Positions 1 through 7,754 of a stretch of DNA of 13,344 nucleotides are shown piece by piece (the stretch's first letter is position 1; the number at the start of each line of letters is the position of its first letter). A program made the position numbers and the translations under genes. The DNA lies in contig CAMYJJ010000051.1 of NCBI GenBank assembly GCA_947258735.1, forward strand, positions 1-13,344. Direction: 5' to 3'. The notes beneath the pieces were generated by a model that worked only from the letters and a program-made list of their open reading frames with translations, was not told the origin of the DNA and ran no database searches. Origin of the DNA: Thermodesulfovibrionia bacterium. GTDB lineage: Bacteria > Nitrospirota > Thermodesulfovibrionia > UBA6902.

Positions 1-259
1 AATAAGAATCTTAAATCATCATCGCATGAAAATGTATTCAATGTATTCACAGAGTTCAGTAATAATATGCACTTTAAAGAGCATCGTTTGTGAAAAGTAT
101 ATCGTATGCAATGTTAATTTAACAAGAAAAAAATGAACAATACAACAGCTTTAAATATTGATGTGCAGTTGATATGTTCAGTTATCAAGTCCAATCTTGG
201 AATGAATACTTTTAGATATTAGTTGCAAAAGTGAAGTAACTCTTCTGAAATGGCATTTA
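1..259. other. AT-rich intergenic region, no gene seen
   Basis: No convincing coding frame, RNA gene or strong terminator is visible downstream of the radical SAM gene. It holds an 11-base palindrome GTTAATTTAAC near 114-124 and a tandem pair of ATGTATTCA near 32-50. Neither has a recognisable role. Confidence 0.5.
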
Positions 260-1987
260 TCAATTCGATTCTTCCGCTTTCTCCGACTCAACAGCACATG
301 AACAAAGAGGACAGGTGCTGCCTGATATAGTGACTGGAGAAATTGATTTAAGATCCACGGTGTCACTCTCAGGCCTGTAAGCTGGAGTTGCAGGATACTC
401 GATCCGGAGCAGTTTAGGCTGCTGTAACATATTAAGTTTTGTTGTAATCCATGTCCATCCTGCAAGAGGAAGGGTGGCAAGACCGAAGAGACGTTCTTTC
501 ATGGAAATCCCTCCAGTTTCCTGAATTATCTCATGAAGCAGTTTTTTGGCATTAGCCCTCCGTTCCTTATTCGGTCCAAGGATCATTGCAGGGTACATTG
601 CAGGGATCGCGCTTCTCACATATTCCTTCATTCGTTCTGCCCTGCCGCTCAGGAGTGGATTTGATGAGTCTTTTAAATTGCGGTATCCATCAAACCAGAC
701 CTGGACTACCCTGAGAATAGATGGACCAAGAACCTCGAAGTTTTTCCTGTAGAGTTCGCTCTGCATTTTCTTTAACTCGGCAGCAGTGAAATGAGGATGG
801 CTGAAGTGCATTGAGAAGCCGTCAAAGGTGCGGTAATCCGGAGTGTTTCGGTATTCCGGAAGATAGCGGTTTTCCTTGACCATCTGCTTATGCAGGGGTG
901 TCCCGGGAAAGGCAAAATAAATAAGGACCTGCCAGAGAGACGGACCGAGTTCAGTGATCATCCGGAATTCTTCCATAATCTTTGCCCTGTCCTGATAGGG
1001 AAATCCTATGATCATTGATGAGAGGAGGGCGACCCCGCGTGATTTCAGGGATGAATAAAGTTCTGATAAGGACTTACCCTTCAGTTTATTGAAATTTGAC
1101 TCGGTTCCTTCAAACGCAGTCCAGAGGATATCAAATCCCATCTCAGCAATTTCATCGGCAGTAAATTTTGAAAGTCCGCGTACACTGCCGAATCCCATAA
1201 TAGACAAAGGCTTTCCTCCTTCACGTACACACTGGAGAAACTCCCGCGCCCTTTTCTCATGAAGGAAGAAATCCTCATCAATCAAAATAAAGCCGCTTAA
1301 ATCATCCCCAGCCTTTTCAGCCATTTTTTCCATATCGAGCATGAGACGGTACATTTCCTGCCCGCTCTTTACAAATGGGATGTACTTGCGCTTGAAAAAG
1401 TGGGAGGTGCAGCAGAAATCACAGCCATTCGGGCAACCAAGCCCACCAGTGATATGCGCAACTTTTGTCTTAAGGGGAAAGGAATATATTTTAGGTGATT
1501 CAACCGGAGCATAGGGATGGACGATTGGCCTGTCTGTTTCTTCCCCAAGCAGCCGCCTCAAATAGTCTATCCCCTCTTCCCTGCATATGAGATCACCATA
1601 TGGGGAAAGTTCTTCATCTGAAAGTACGGTGCCGTATCCGCCGAGAATTACCTTTGCCCCGGGTGCATGCCTGCGGATGATTCGCGACATTTTTTTAACT
1701 TTGTGATAGGTCGCAACAACAAAGTTTATCCCTATATAATCATATCTGCAATTCTTCAGCTCCCGTATAAATTCCCACTCTGAGGGATAATGGAGCGAGA
1801 CAGAATGAGCTTCAATGTTTTCGGCAATATAGTCGAGCGCCCAGCATCGAATCACCTGACGGTAACTGAAGATACCCTGTTCCCGGGTAATCTGCGGGTG
1901 AAAGAGCTCTGCTCCAACAGAATCGCCTTCACCCTCTCCTCCAAATGGACGGCATACAGTTGTAAGAAGAATGTCTGGTTTTTGCAT
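260..1987 (-). CDS. B12-binding domain radical SAM protein
   Basis: Probable cobalamin-dependent radical SAM enzyme; the substrate cannot be told. Numbering from the upstream ATG at 1993, an N-terminal Rossmann-like cobalamin-binding region spans about residues 45-150 (YDYIGINFVVATYH, VILGGYGTVLS). The radical SAM cluster motif CPNGCDFC follows, with Cys187, Cys191 and Cys194, then TSHFFKRKYIP and IDEDFF, typical of this subfamily. The B12 motif DxHxxG is not obvious, as is common in these enzymes. The C-terminus carries an extra CPLCSC group (Cys561, Cys564, Cys566), possibly an accessory metal or Fe-S ligand set. Start choice: AGGAG at 1997-2001 lies 3 nt before the ATG at 1993 but 9 nt before the ATG at 1987, so I prefer 1987 (MQKPDILL). 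Last intact gene of a minus-strand run, downstream of two pseudogenes. Family confident; function unknown. Confidence 0.9.
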   Translation of the reverse strand: MQKPDILLTTVCRPFGGEGEGDSVGAELFHPQITREQGIFSYRQVIRCWALDYIAENIEAHSVSLHYPSEWEFIRELKNCRYDYIGINFVVATYHKVKKMSRIIRRHAPGAKVILGGYGTVLSDEELSPYGDLICREEGIDYLRRLLGEETDRPIVHPYAPVESPKIYSFPLKTKVAHITGGLGCPNGCDFCCTSHFFKRKYIPFVKSGQEMYRLMLDMEKMAEKAGDDLSGFILIDEDFFLHEKRAREFLQCVREGGKPLSIMGFGSVRGLSKFTADEIAEMGFDILWTAFEGTESNFNKLKGKSLSELYSSLKSRGVALLSSMIIGFPYQDRAKIMEEFRMITELGPSLWQVLIYFAFPGTPLHKQMVKENRYLPEYRNTPDYRTFDGFSMHFSHPHFTAAELKKMQSELYRKNFEVLGPSILRVVQVWFDGYRNLKDSSNPLLSGRAERMKEYVRSAIPAMYPAMILGPNKERRANAKKLLHEIIQETGGISMKERLFGLATLPLAGWTWITTKLNMLQQPKLLRIEYPATPAYRPESDTVDLKSISPVTISGSTCPLCSCAVESEKAEESN

Positions 1988-2043
1988 ACGCATGTTCTCC
2001 TGAATTTATGAGGCAGTATGCAGGGGACTGCTTTAAAATTAAG

Positions 2044-2049
2044 AGTATA
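2044..2049 (-). promoter_or_regulatory. Candidate -10 box for the radical SAM gene
   Basis: Read on the minus strand, TATACT preceded by TATGT lies about 50 nt upstream of the radical SAM start, in a 160-bp gap after the hydrolase remnant. No good -35 match is seen, so this is only a candidate. The gene would need its own promoter if the decayed genes upstream block read-through. Confidence 0.3.
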
Positions 2050-2152
2050 ACATAGTACCAGAAAATATAAGGAAGCTGCGTGTCTGCTCTATTTTTCTGC
2101 TTGTAAATGACAATGAGAAAAGAAAGGGGTGATTCATCAAACCACTGCTTAT

Positions 2153-2581
2153 CTATTTAAGAATGATTGTCTCACCATGCTTGAGCACAAGGAAGTCCTC
2201 ATCAGATATCCCCTCTTTTTTCAATGCCGTTTTGAGCCGGCGGGGAGACTTATCAAGAGGTCCATCTGTAAAATCGAATGTACCCAAGTGCATGACAACA
2301 GATTTTTTTGATCGGGGGTCTTTGTGAGACTGAACAGCCTCTTGAGGATTAATATGATGGTTTTTCATAAACCATCTTGGTTCATATGCTCCAATAGGAA
2401 GGAGTGCAAGATCAAATGGCCCATACCTGTCCCCGGTCTCGCCAAAATGAGGTGAATAACCTGTGTCGCCTCCAAAATAAAGAACCGCCCCCTGCGATAC
2501 AATAGAGATGATCGCATAGGTCTTTGCCTTCCGGAGTATACTTCTTGGCTCATGCCATTGTCTGATGATCGGTTTGAATGT
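2153..2581 (-). pseudogene. Truncated metallo-beta-lactamase-fold hydrolase (NAPE-PLD-like)
   Basis: C-terminal remnant of an NAPE-PLD/UlaG-like MBL-fold hydrolase. The open frame reads ILRKAKTYAIIS, then VLYFGGDTGYSPHFGETGDR, YGPFDLALLPIGAYEPRWF, MKNHHINPQEAV and VVMHLGTFDF, closely following the family's C-terminal third, including the metal-binding Asp of GGDTGY and the later His residues. It can be followed upstream only to about QWHEPRS; a TAA at 2582-2584 closes the frame. The HxHxDH metal site and roughly 200 N-terminal residues are absent, and the region before it matches nothing in the family. Intact relatives are usually over 300 residues, while about 140 codons remain here. No start codon with a ribosome binding site fits the conserved frame. 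Almost certainly inactive. Confidence 0.8.
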
Positions 2582-2600
2582 TTAATTTGTTAAAAACCAG

Positions 2601-3029
2601 TTATGAAGCTTTTCTGATGATTTTGTAAAACACGCAAGGGCAAGCAACAAGTGATGTGTCATGGGAAGAATGGGAATCTCCTCTCTCCTCCGGCATAACC
2701 GGAGCAGTCATTGCAGTTTTTTTAGGCCTCTCCTCAGGCTGCTGCGTCACGGGAGCGGTCATTTTTATTGACTGCTGTGATGTGTTGTTTCCCGATATGT
2801 AGTCAAGAAGTATTTTAAACCCTCTGCCAAGTTACTCTTTCCGTGTTCCCTCAACTACTACTTCAGCTGCAAGATAGGAATCGTATTCTCTGATTTCATA
2901 CCCGTGATGTTTCTTCATTACAACGTATGGGGGATGTTCGATTCCCCGGACAGAAAGATAACTGAAAACTACTCATATGATTCCCATAATGATCAGTGCT
3001 ATCACAATCATAATAGTCGCCTTATTCAC
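2601..3029 (-). pseudogene. Decayed SOUL heme-binding family gene
   Basis: One reading frame downstream of the dikinase gives an N-terminal membrane segment (NKATIMIVIALIIMGII), a TGA stop at 2973-2975, then VVFSYLSVRGIEHPPYVV, GYEIREYDSYLAAEVVVEG, a TAA stop at 2832-2834, then LGRGFKILLDYISGNN, IKMTAPVTQQPEE and TAMTAPVMPEE. YEIREY and the two MTAPV motifs are hallmarks of the SOUL family. Homology stays in one frame across both stops, so point mutations rather than frameshifts ended it (TGA could derive from TGG). After the second MTAPV the match ends and the C-terminal half is missing. A GTG start at 3027-3029 overlaps the dikinase stop as GTGA, with AGGA about 9 nt upstream, so the ancestral gene was probably translationally coupled to the dikinase. 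Confidence 0.8.
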
Positions 3030-5221
3030 ACCTCTATCCTGTTGATTTTCTGGTCAGGATCTGAGAATGCGTCTATGATAACAATACCAAGATATCCGTC
3101 AACAGTGATCCTGTCTCCGGTCTTTATTGCTTCTGCTGCCTTCTTGATCCCTGTAACGCAGGGCAGTCCGTATTCCCTGGCTATTATGGCGCCATGGATC
3201 AGCATGCCTCCCCGCCGTTCTACAACAGCCGAGGCAAGGGGCACGGCAAAGGTCATATTGGGATCAATGGAATCGCAGACTAGCACCTCGCCTTTTTTGA
3301 AATCCATCAGGTCCGATGTACTGTTTATTACGTGAGCAGGCCCTGTTGCAATGCCCGGCCCCGCGGGCTGTCCCGTAATCTGACGCGCCTGCAGCCGAAG
3401 GCCTGTTACAGCAACTTCGGATACACTCTCTGGGGTTTGCTCATGTACATCTAAACTCACTGAATTAAAATGACCTGCTGAGGAAGAGACTATTTCATCA
3501 GTGCCGGACCGGCGTGACAACTCGTGTTCAGCATCCAGGACCCGGGCTTTCAGTTTTCCCATGTATATGTTGTCATTATCGCGCATGCTGTAGCTTGCCC
3601 GTCCAATGTCCAGCATTTCTGCTGCATCCTCTCTTTTTTGTCCCTCGAAAAGAGAAAGGAACATCTGCTCCTTCTTATTTATTTCCTCATCTCCGCTCCT
3701 TTGTTTGATCCCGGCTGATGCCATTTCAATGACCATCTTAATAATATCCGGCGTTTCATCTTTACAGTGAAGGGACCTGCAGAGCAGATCACCGTGTGAT
3801 GTGATAAACTGCTCAAGCAGGCTGCTGAATGAGGTATCAGAATAATTACCTTCCTTCAGTTCATTCGCGAGCCTGTCATTGTCCTGTACATGAGAAGCCA
3901 TCTCCTGAAGAATGTCATTCCGCTGGACGCTCACCATATTATTGCCCTTACTCAGCAGGGACAGGAACTCGTAAGGGTCTCCGGGGTGAACGGTGTCATT
4001 GTAGAAAGTACCGAAAAGACGCATACCATGGGCAAAGGGTATAAAATAGTCCCAGTAAGTTTTTTTCCACTTTGCGAATATCTCCCGCCTTCGTGCTGCT
4101 TCATCTCGTATCTGCTGATCGGACAATTGCGATACATCGGTTTTTGCAAGGTCTTCTGATTCGTGCTGTAACGCGGGGACAAGTTCTTCCTCTATTGTGT
4201 GCCTCATTCTCTTCAGGTTCTCAAAGCTCTTTGTCAGGCTCAGGTACCATCCTCTTTTGTCATCTTTATCTTCACCGGAAAGTGTGGTGATTGGTCTTGA
4301 CTGGAGCACGTACATGGCATTGTTATTCATTGTCCACTCCACATCCTGGGGGAGGCCGAACATGCGTTCTGAGTTCATGACAAGGCGGTAGACATTCTGT
4401 ACGTTCTCGTCATTGAGGGGAGCCTTGTTCCTTAGCTCGGGCGGAAGGGAAGTTAATTCTGTCCCTGCGTCAGAAGGGCGGATTGCCTGGCTTCTGTCAG
4501 CCGGTGTATGTGATATAAGCTCCCCGCCGGCCCTACCGAGTATCCACCTGTCCGGCTCCAGTGTTCCGTCAACCAGTCCCTGGTTCAGGCCGTATACCGC
4601 TTCGATGACGCACTGAGAAGGATCATTCGGGTTCTGACCAAACCCTATGCCCGAGACATCTCCGGTGATTATCTCCTGGACTACTACAGCCATGGAACTG
4701 TTGCGCTCATCCAGTTCCAGTTCGCTCCGGTATAAAAGCGAAGCGTCGGACCATAGTGATGCCCAGACAAGTTTAATATGTTCAATGATCGATTCAGCGC
4801 CTCTTACATTTACATAGGACTCATGGAGCCCTGCGAAGGATGTTTCAGAACTGTCCTCCCCCGGAGCTGACGAGCGAACGACAACTGATCTGCCGGTAAA
4901 ATACGTTTCTACTGATTCCTCTATTATCCTATGGAGGTCAGGCGGAAGAGAGGTGTTTACAAACATGTTCCGAATCCTGAGGGATGTGTCCCAAAGCTCT
5001 TCCCACCGGATATCATCACCGGACTTTCTGTTCAGTTCCATCATTATATTTGTCCGGAGTCCTGTTGCAGCTATAAATGCGTTATATGCTTCTGTTGTTA
5101 TGGTGATGGCCTCGGGCACGCTCATTCCCTTCTGCTTCATCATGGCCAGTGCGTATGCCTTGCCTCCCACTCGTCCCATGTCACTGCTGCTGATATCATC
5201 AATGGGCAGAATGTACTTCAT
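3026..5221 (-). CDS. PEP synthase-like dikinase, rifampin-phosphotransferase-like layout
   Basis: ATP-dependent dikinase-type phosphotransferase of 731 residues. Residues 1-315 form the ATP-grasp PEP/pyruvate-binding domain: GGKAYALAMM (Lys21), VRSSAPGEDSSETSFAG (Arg116), DVEW (Glu295) and LQSRPIT (Gln307, Arg309). Residues about 320-615 form a mainly helical middle region without a familiar motif. Residues about 620-720 form the swivelling phosphohistidine domain, with GGMLIHGAIIAREYG carrying His676. The TIM-barrel PEP domain of true PpsA or PPDK is absent. Order and motifs match rifampin phosphotransferases, which are somewhat longer (near 860 residues), so the acceptor could be a drug-like or endogenous hydroxyl compound; I cannot say which. 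The ATG overlaps the upstream PPOX stop (ATGA), and its TGA overlaps the GTG of the SOUL pseudogene, implying an operon. Domain calls are confident; the substrate is not. Confidence 0.88.
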   Translation of the reverse strand: MKYILPIDDISSSDMGRVGGKAYALAMMKQKGMSVPEAITITTEAYNAFIAATGLRTNIMMELNRKSGDDIRWEELWDTSLRIRNMFVNTSLPPDLHRIIEESVETYFTGRSVVVRSSAPGEDSSETSFAGLHESYVNVRGAESIIEHIKLVWASLWSDASLLYRSELELDERNSSMAVVVQEIITGDVSGIGFGQNPNDPSQCVIEAVYGLNQGLVDGTLEPDRWILGRAGGELISHTPADRSQAIRPSDAGTELTSLPPELRNKAPLNDENVQNVYRLVMNSERMFGLPQDVEWTMNNNAMYVLQSRPITTLSGEDKDDKRGWYLSLTKSFENLKRMRHTIEEELVPALQHESEDLAKTDVSQLSDQQIRDEAARRREIFAKWKKTYWDYFIPFAHGMRLFGTFYNDTVHPGDPYEFLSLLSKGNNMVSVQRNDILQEMASHVQDNDRLANELKEGNYSDTSFSSLLEQFITSHGDLLCRSLHCKDETPDIIKMVIEMASAGIKQRSGDEEINKKEQMFLSLFEGQKREDAAEMLDIGRASYSMRDNDNIYMGKLKARVLDAEHELSRRSGTDEIVSSSAGHFNSVSLDVHEQTPESVSEVAVTGLRLQARQITGQPAGPGIATGPAHVINSTSDLMDFKKGEVLVCDSIDPNMTFAVPLASAVVERRGGMLIHGAIIAREYGLPCVTGIKKAAEAIKTGDRITVDGYLGIVIIDAFSDPDQKINRIEV

Positions 5222-5676
5222 GACATGTGGAGTTCCTGAACGTTCTGGAATTTGCTGACCACATAATATTTCTGCACTCTTACCTTTATCAGGGCACAGG
5301 TGGGGGATGAGACGAACTCTTTTAAATGGGGATGCTTAGCAAGGTAGATCTTCAGCAATGACTCTCTCTCAGCGTCCCTCACTTCTTCTGATCTGCCGAG
5401 AGCGGTTGCTGCGATAGCATGGGAGAAATCCTTTTTCTCATTGGACCTGTTATCAATCAGGAGGGCTGCATTTGGTTCTGAAGTGAGGTTTGCATATTTG
5501 CGGGTTGCCCGGGTGGTGGCAAAGATAATATGCTTCAGGTCATTTGTTGTTGCAAAAGCTACAAGGCTGGCATAGGGCTGTTCATTACTAAATGATGAAA
5601 GCACGGCCAGTTTCTGTGATGAAAGGAGCGCTGCAAGGGTCTGTTTCAATTTCGAGATCTCGTCCATGTTGTTCAT
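5218..5676 (-). CDS. Pyridoxamine 5'-phosphate oxidase-like split-barrel protein
   Basis: A 152-residue protein of the PPOX/FMN-binding split-barrel superfamily. LAVLSSFSNEQPYASLVAFA followed by HIIFATTRATRKYANLTSEP and AALLIDNR is the usual strand-and-helix order, with the arginine/lysine-rich segment expected near the flavin phosphate. It ends with the C-terminal ALIKVRVQKYYVVSKF strand common in this superfamily. Members bind FMN, F420 or heme; the sequence does not decide which. Its stop overlaps the dikinase start by four bases (ATGA), so the two proteins are probably made together. No clear Shine-Dalgarno sequence precedes the ATG at 5676 or the next one three codons on. A role in enzymatic reduction or in protecting a cofactor for the dikinase is only a guess. 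Confidence 0.82.
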   Translation of the reverse strand: MNNMDEISKLKQTLAALLSSQKLAVLSSFSNEQPYASLVAFATTNDLKHIIFATTRATRKYANLTSEPNAALLIDNRSNEKKDFSHAIAATALGRSEEVRDAERESLLKIYLAKHPHLKEFVSSPTCALIKVRVQKYYVVSKFQNVQELHMS

Positions 5677-5736
5677 GTGATTAGCTGCCGTCGATAATCG
5701 TTTTTTCCATTAATGCCTTCTGTTTGATGTATGATT

Positions 5737-5925
5737 TCATCCATTCTTTTTCCTGCGGTCACCATATATAATGATGAAGCCAATTAATACCAAAAAGAAA
5801 CCGAGGAGCATTGCAATTTTTTCATCCGTCGAAATTAACGTGCCTCTTGTTATATACACTGCCATACCGAATAGGCCGACAGCAATAATTATCAGTCCCA
5901 GAAACTTTTGCATATGTTTTCTCAT
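5737..5925 (-). CDS. Small two-helix membrane protein
   Basis: A 62-residue protein with two hydrophobic segments (about residues 7-25 and 37-54) and a basic tail GDRRKKNG, which suggests a hairpin in the inner membrane with both ends in the cytoplasm. I do not recognise a family. The first ATG (5923-5925) overlaps a TATAAT at 5924-5929. If that is the -10 box, transcription would begin near 5917 and the true start would be the second ATG at 5911-5913 (58 residues), almost leaderless. No good ribosome binding site precedes either ATG. It lies about 60 nt upstream of the PPOX-dikinase pair and may lead that operon. It is divergent from the SRPBCC gene. Coding is likely but not certain. Confidence 0.55.
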   Translation of the reverse strand: MRKHMQKFLGLIIIAVGLFGMAVYITRGTLISTDEKIAMLLGFFLVLIGFIIIYGDRRKKNG

Positions 5926-5929
5926 TATA
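5924..5929 (-). promoter_or_regulatory. Candidate -10 box, shared ATATAATGAGAAAAC motif
   Basis: On the minus strand TATAAT is followed by GAGAAAAC; the 15-base string ATATAATGAGAAAAC (about 5916-5930) recurs exactly before the DUF2141-MipA gene on the plus strand. The box touches the first ATG of the small membrane protein, favouring the second ATG as start. No recognisable -35 element is seen. Confidence 0.4.
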
Positions 5930-5992
5930 TATCAGATTAATGTTGACATTGCATCTTTCTACTGATAAATAACGTAGAAAGGACGAATTCAT

Positions 5993-6391
5993 TTGTTTAA
6001 TATATCTTTTCCGAATGCAGAAGTGAGCCAATCATTTCAAAGCCAGTGCAGCCGGATATGGGAACTTTTGGTTGATACCACTACATGGCCTCAATGGGGG
6101 CCTTCTGTTAAGGAAGTAGAATGCGTGGATCAATTTATCCGGCAGGGAACTGAAGGAAGGGTCAAAACAGTCGCCGGCTTCTGGCTGCCGTTCGTTATTA
6201 TCAGATATGAAGAGGGACGCTTCTGGTCGTGGAAAGTTGCCGGTATTCCTGCAACAGGACATCGCATTGAACCTCACGAAGACGGGCTCTGTAAATTGAC
6301 GTTCGAAGTCCCAATTCTTGCAGCGCCATATACCTATATCTGCAAAGTAGCTCTCAACAGGATTGCCGGGATATTGGGAGAAAAACATTGA
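5993..6391 (+). CDS. SRPBCC (START-like/polyketide cyclase) family protein
   Basis: A 132-residue single-domain protein of the SRPBCC helix-grip superfamily, which binds small hydrophobic ligands in a deep pocket. The diagnostic order is present: CSRIWELLVDTTTWPQWGP (helix alpha1 and the W-P-x-W turn), GTEGRVKTVAGFWLPFVI, EGRFWSWKVAGIPATGHRIE, LTFEVPILAAPYTYICKVAL, and a C-terminal helix. The start is TTG at 5993: AAAGGA at 5978-5983 lies 9 nt upstream and no ATG is available nearby. It is the only plus-strand gene in the first 8.4 kb. It is convergent with the TIGR01777 epimerase, only 17 nt apart; these two families are often neighbours or fused, which supports a shared role. Ligand unknown. 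Confidence 0.82.
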   Translation: MFNISFPNAEVSQSFQSQCSRIWELLVDTTTWPQWGPSVKEVECVDQFIRQGTEGRVKTVAGFWLPFVIIRYEEGRFWSWKVAGIPATGHRIEPHEDGLCKLTFEVPILAAPYTYICKVALNRIAGILGEKH

Positions 6392-6408
6392 TATTGAACT
6401 TCCCTTAT

Positions 6409-7275
6409 TCAGGCAATACAGTCCTTTACAGCATCTTCGATATTATTGAATGAAAAGCTGAAACCACTGGTGAGCAGCCTTTCGGGAAGGACATTCTGGC
6501 CTTCAGTGAGAACCTGAGCCCCTTCGCCAAATTTCAAACGGAGGAGAAATTTCGGTACCTGCATGATTGTCGGCTTTCCCAATGCTTTGCCGAGAGCTTT
6601 TGTGAGGCCTTTATTCGTTGTTGGATTGGGAGAAGTTAAATTGTATACACCTTCATATGACTCATCATCGATGGCTCTTTCAAATGCCTGTATGAGATCT
6701 TTTATATGTACCCAGGAAAAGGGCTGGGAACCATCGCCTATTGTTCCACCCATGCCTATTTTAAATGGCGGCAGCATTTGTTTTAAAGCGCCGCCGTCTT
6801 TTCCAAGCACTACACCGAACCGAAAGATAACTGTCCGTATGCCGAACTCTTTTGCCTGGAGTGCTGCATTTTCCCAATCCTGGGCAAGATGGCCGAGAAA
6901 ATTATCTGCCTTCACATGACTGTTCTCTGTGTGAGGTCCACCAAAGGCATAATACCCAATCGCAGAAGTAGAAATGAACAGTTTTGGTTTTGGATCCATG
7001 TGTGAGCATGCGGATACGAGACTTTTAGTAATATTGACCCTGCTTTCATACATTGTTTTTTTGTAATCTTCAGTCCATCTATGTACAACCGGGGCACCGG
7101 AGAGATTCACCACTACGTCTGCTCCTGCCATTTTATCAGCAAGCATCCCTGATGTGAAATCCTTCCTGCCAAGCGGGACTACCGGCCATTGCAGCGCTTT
7201 GAATGCACTGTTCAGGTTTGATCCCACGAACCCTGTAGCACCACTCATTGTAATTTTATGTTTATTCTCATCCAT
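6409..7275 (-). CDS. TIGR01777-type NAD(P)-dependent epimerase (extended SDR)
   Basis: A 288-residue extended short-chain dehydrogenase-like protein of the YfcH/TIGR01777 group. The nucleotide-binding GATGFVG is at residues 12-18, followed by VVNLSGAPV, the STSAIGYY segment that carries the family's active-site region, FRFGVVLGKDGGALKQMLPP, GSQPFSWVHIKDL and the C-terminal EGQNVLPERL. Length is typical of the group. The physiological substrate of the family is not settled. The ATG at 7275 has no clear Shine-Dalgarno sequence; on the minus strand TTCACA and TATGAT about 15 nt apart lie just upstream and may be a weak promoter. It follows the PPOX gene by 71 nt on the same strand and faces the SRPBCC gene at its 3' end. 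Confidence 0.9.
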   Translation of the reverse strand: MDENKHKITMSGATGFVGSNLNSAFKALQWPVVPLGRKDFTSGMLADKMAGADVVVNLSGAPVVHRWTEDYKKTMYESRVNITKSLVSACSHMDPKPKLFISTSAIGYYAFGGPHTENSHVKADNFLGHLAQDWENAALQAKEFGIRTVIFRFGVVLGKDGGALKQMLPPFKIGMGGTIGDGSQPFSWVHIKDLIQAFERAIDDESYEGVYNLTSPNPTTNKGLTKALGKALGKPTIMQVPKFLLRLKFGEGAQVLTEGQNVLPERLLTSGFSFSFNNIEDAVKDCIA

Positions 7276-7346
7276 AAAAGAAGTTTATCATAGGTATTCA
7301 TCATCTCTGTGAACTGCTTCAGGTGAAAACCCCGGACAGCACACAG

Positions 7347-7742
7347 CTATGTATTCTGCTGTTCTCCGCTGCCTATAAGCGGAAGTGTCTTTTCGATATT
7401 GAAATGCACTAGATACTTTGGCCCCTTTGCTTTGTCCTCTTCAGGTGTTAACCTTCCCCTGGTCATTTCAGAAATAAGCGGCGAATCAGTTTCTTCCTTT
7501 ATCTTTTTCAGGTGAAGTCTTATGCCCGTGTATCCCGGCCCGCTTTCACGGAAGAGGTATGAAGCATAAGGATTGGACTGAAGGTTATGATGGGTCAATC
7601 TCTGACGCATTATAAATGCAATGGAGCCATCATCAAATACATGTGGACGGGAATAAATGGCCGTATTAACCTTTCCCTCTGAATCAGCGCTCGCAAGCAC
7701 TCCTGTGCCCTGTTTATTTACAAAATACTGTTTCAGGTCCAT
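7347..7742 (-). CDS. PPOX-family split-barrel flavin-binding protein
   Basis: A 131-residue protein of the pyridoxamine 5'-phosphate oxidase-like superfamily, distinct from the one at 5218-5676. Recognisable segments are GTGVLASADSEGKVNTAIYSRP, a strand with FIMRQRLTHHNLQSNPYASYLF, and RLHLKKIKEETDSPLI, matching the beta-barrel order and the basic segment that usually contacts the flavin phosphate. The ATG at 7742 has a strong AGGAG at 7749-7753 with a 6-nt spacer. The lipocalin stop lies only 12 nt upstream, so the two genes are almost certainly co-transcribed, and the 71-nt gap to the epimerase suggests that this operon may continue. Cofactor and reaction are not determined by the sequence. 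Confidence 0.85.
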   Translation of the reverse strand: MDLKQYFVNKQGTGVLASADSEGKVNTAIYSRPHVFDDGSIAFIMRQRLTHHNLQSNPYASYLFRESGPGYTGIRLHLKKIKEETDSPLISEMTRGRLTPEEDKAKGPKYLVHFNIEKTLPLIGSGEQQNT

Positions 7743-7754
7743 TATTCTCTCCTT

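Noticed and set aside
32..50. Tandem ATGTATTCA pair as a possible CRISPR or iteron start
   Set aside because: Only two units, no spacers and no replication gene nearby.
178..480. A 100-codon minus-strand frame over the radical SAM 3' end
   Set aside because: Out of frame with the conserved protein and of low-complexity, unfamily-like composition.
2365..2553. Open frame of 62 codons on the minus strand within the hydrolase remnant
   Set aside because: It is out of frame with the conserved MBL-fold hydrolase sequence (GGDTGYSPHF and so on), which reads through the same DNA in another frame.
3514..4616. Several plus-strand open frames opposite the dikinase gene
   Set aside because: They are antisense shadows of a well-conserved minus-strand gene and show no family features.
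3026..5221. Annotation as true phosphoenolpyruvate synthase (ppsA)
   Set aside because: The C-terminal PEP-binding TIM barrel is missing; the order ATP-grasp, helical region, phosphohistidine domain fits the rifampin-phosphotransferase layout better.
5675..5744. A 23-codon open frame (MDEIIHQTEGIN...) on the minus strand between the small membrane protein and PPOX genes
   Set aside because: It overlaps both neighbours, has no recognisable family, and is too short to distinguish from chance.
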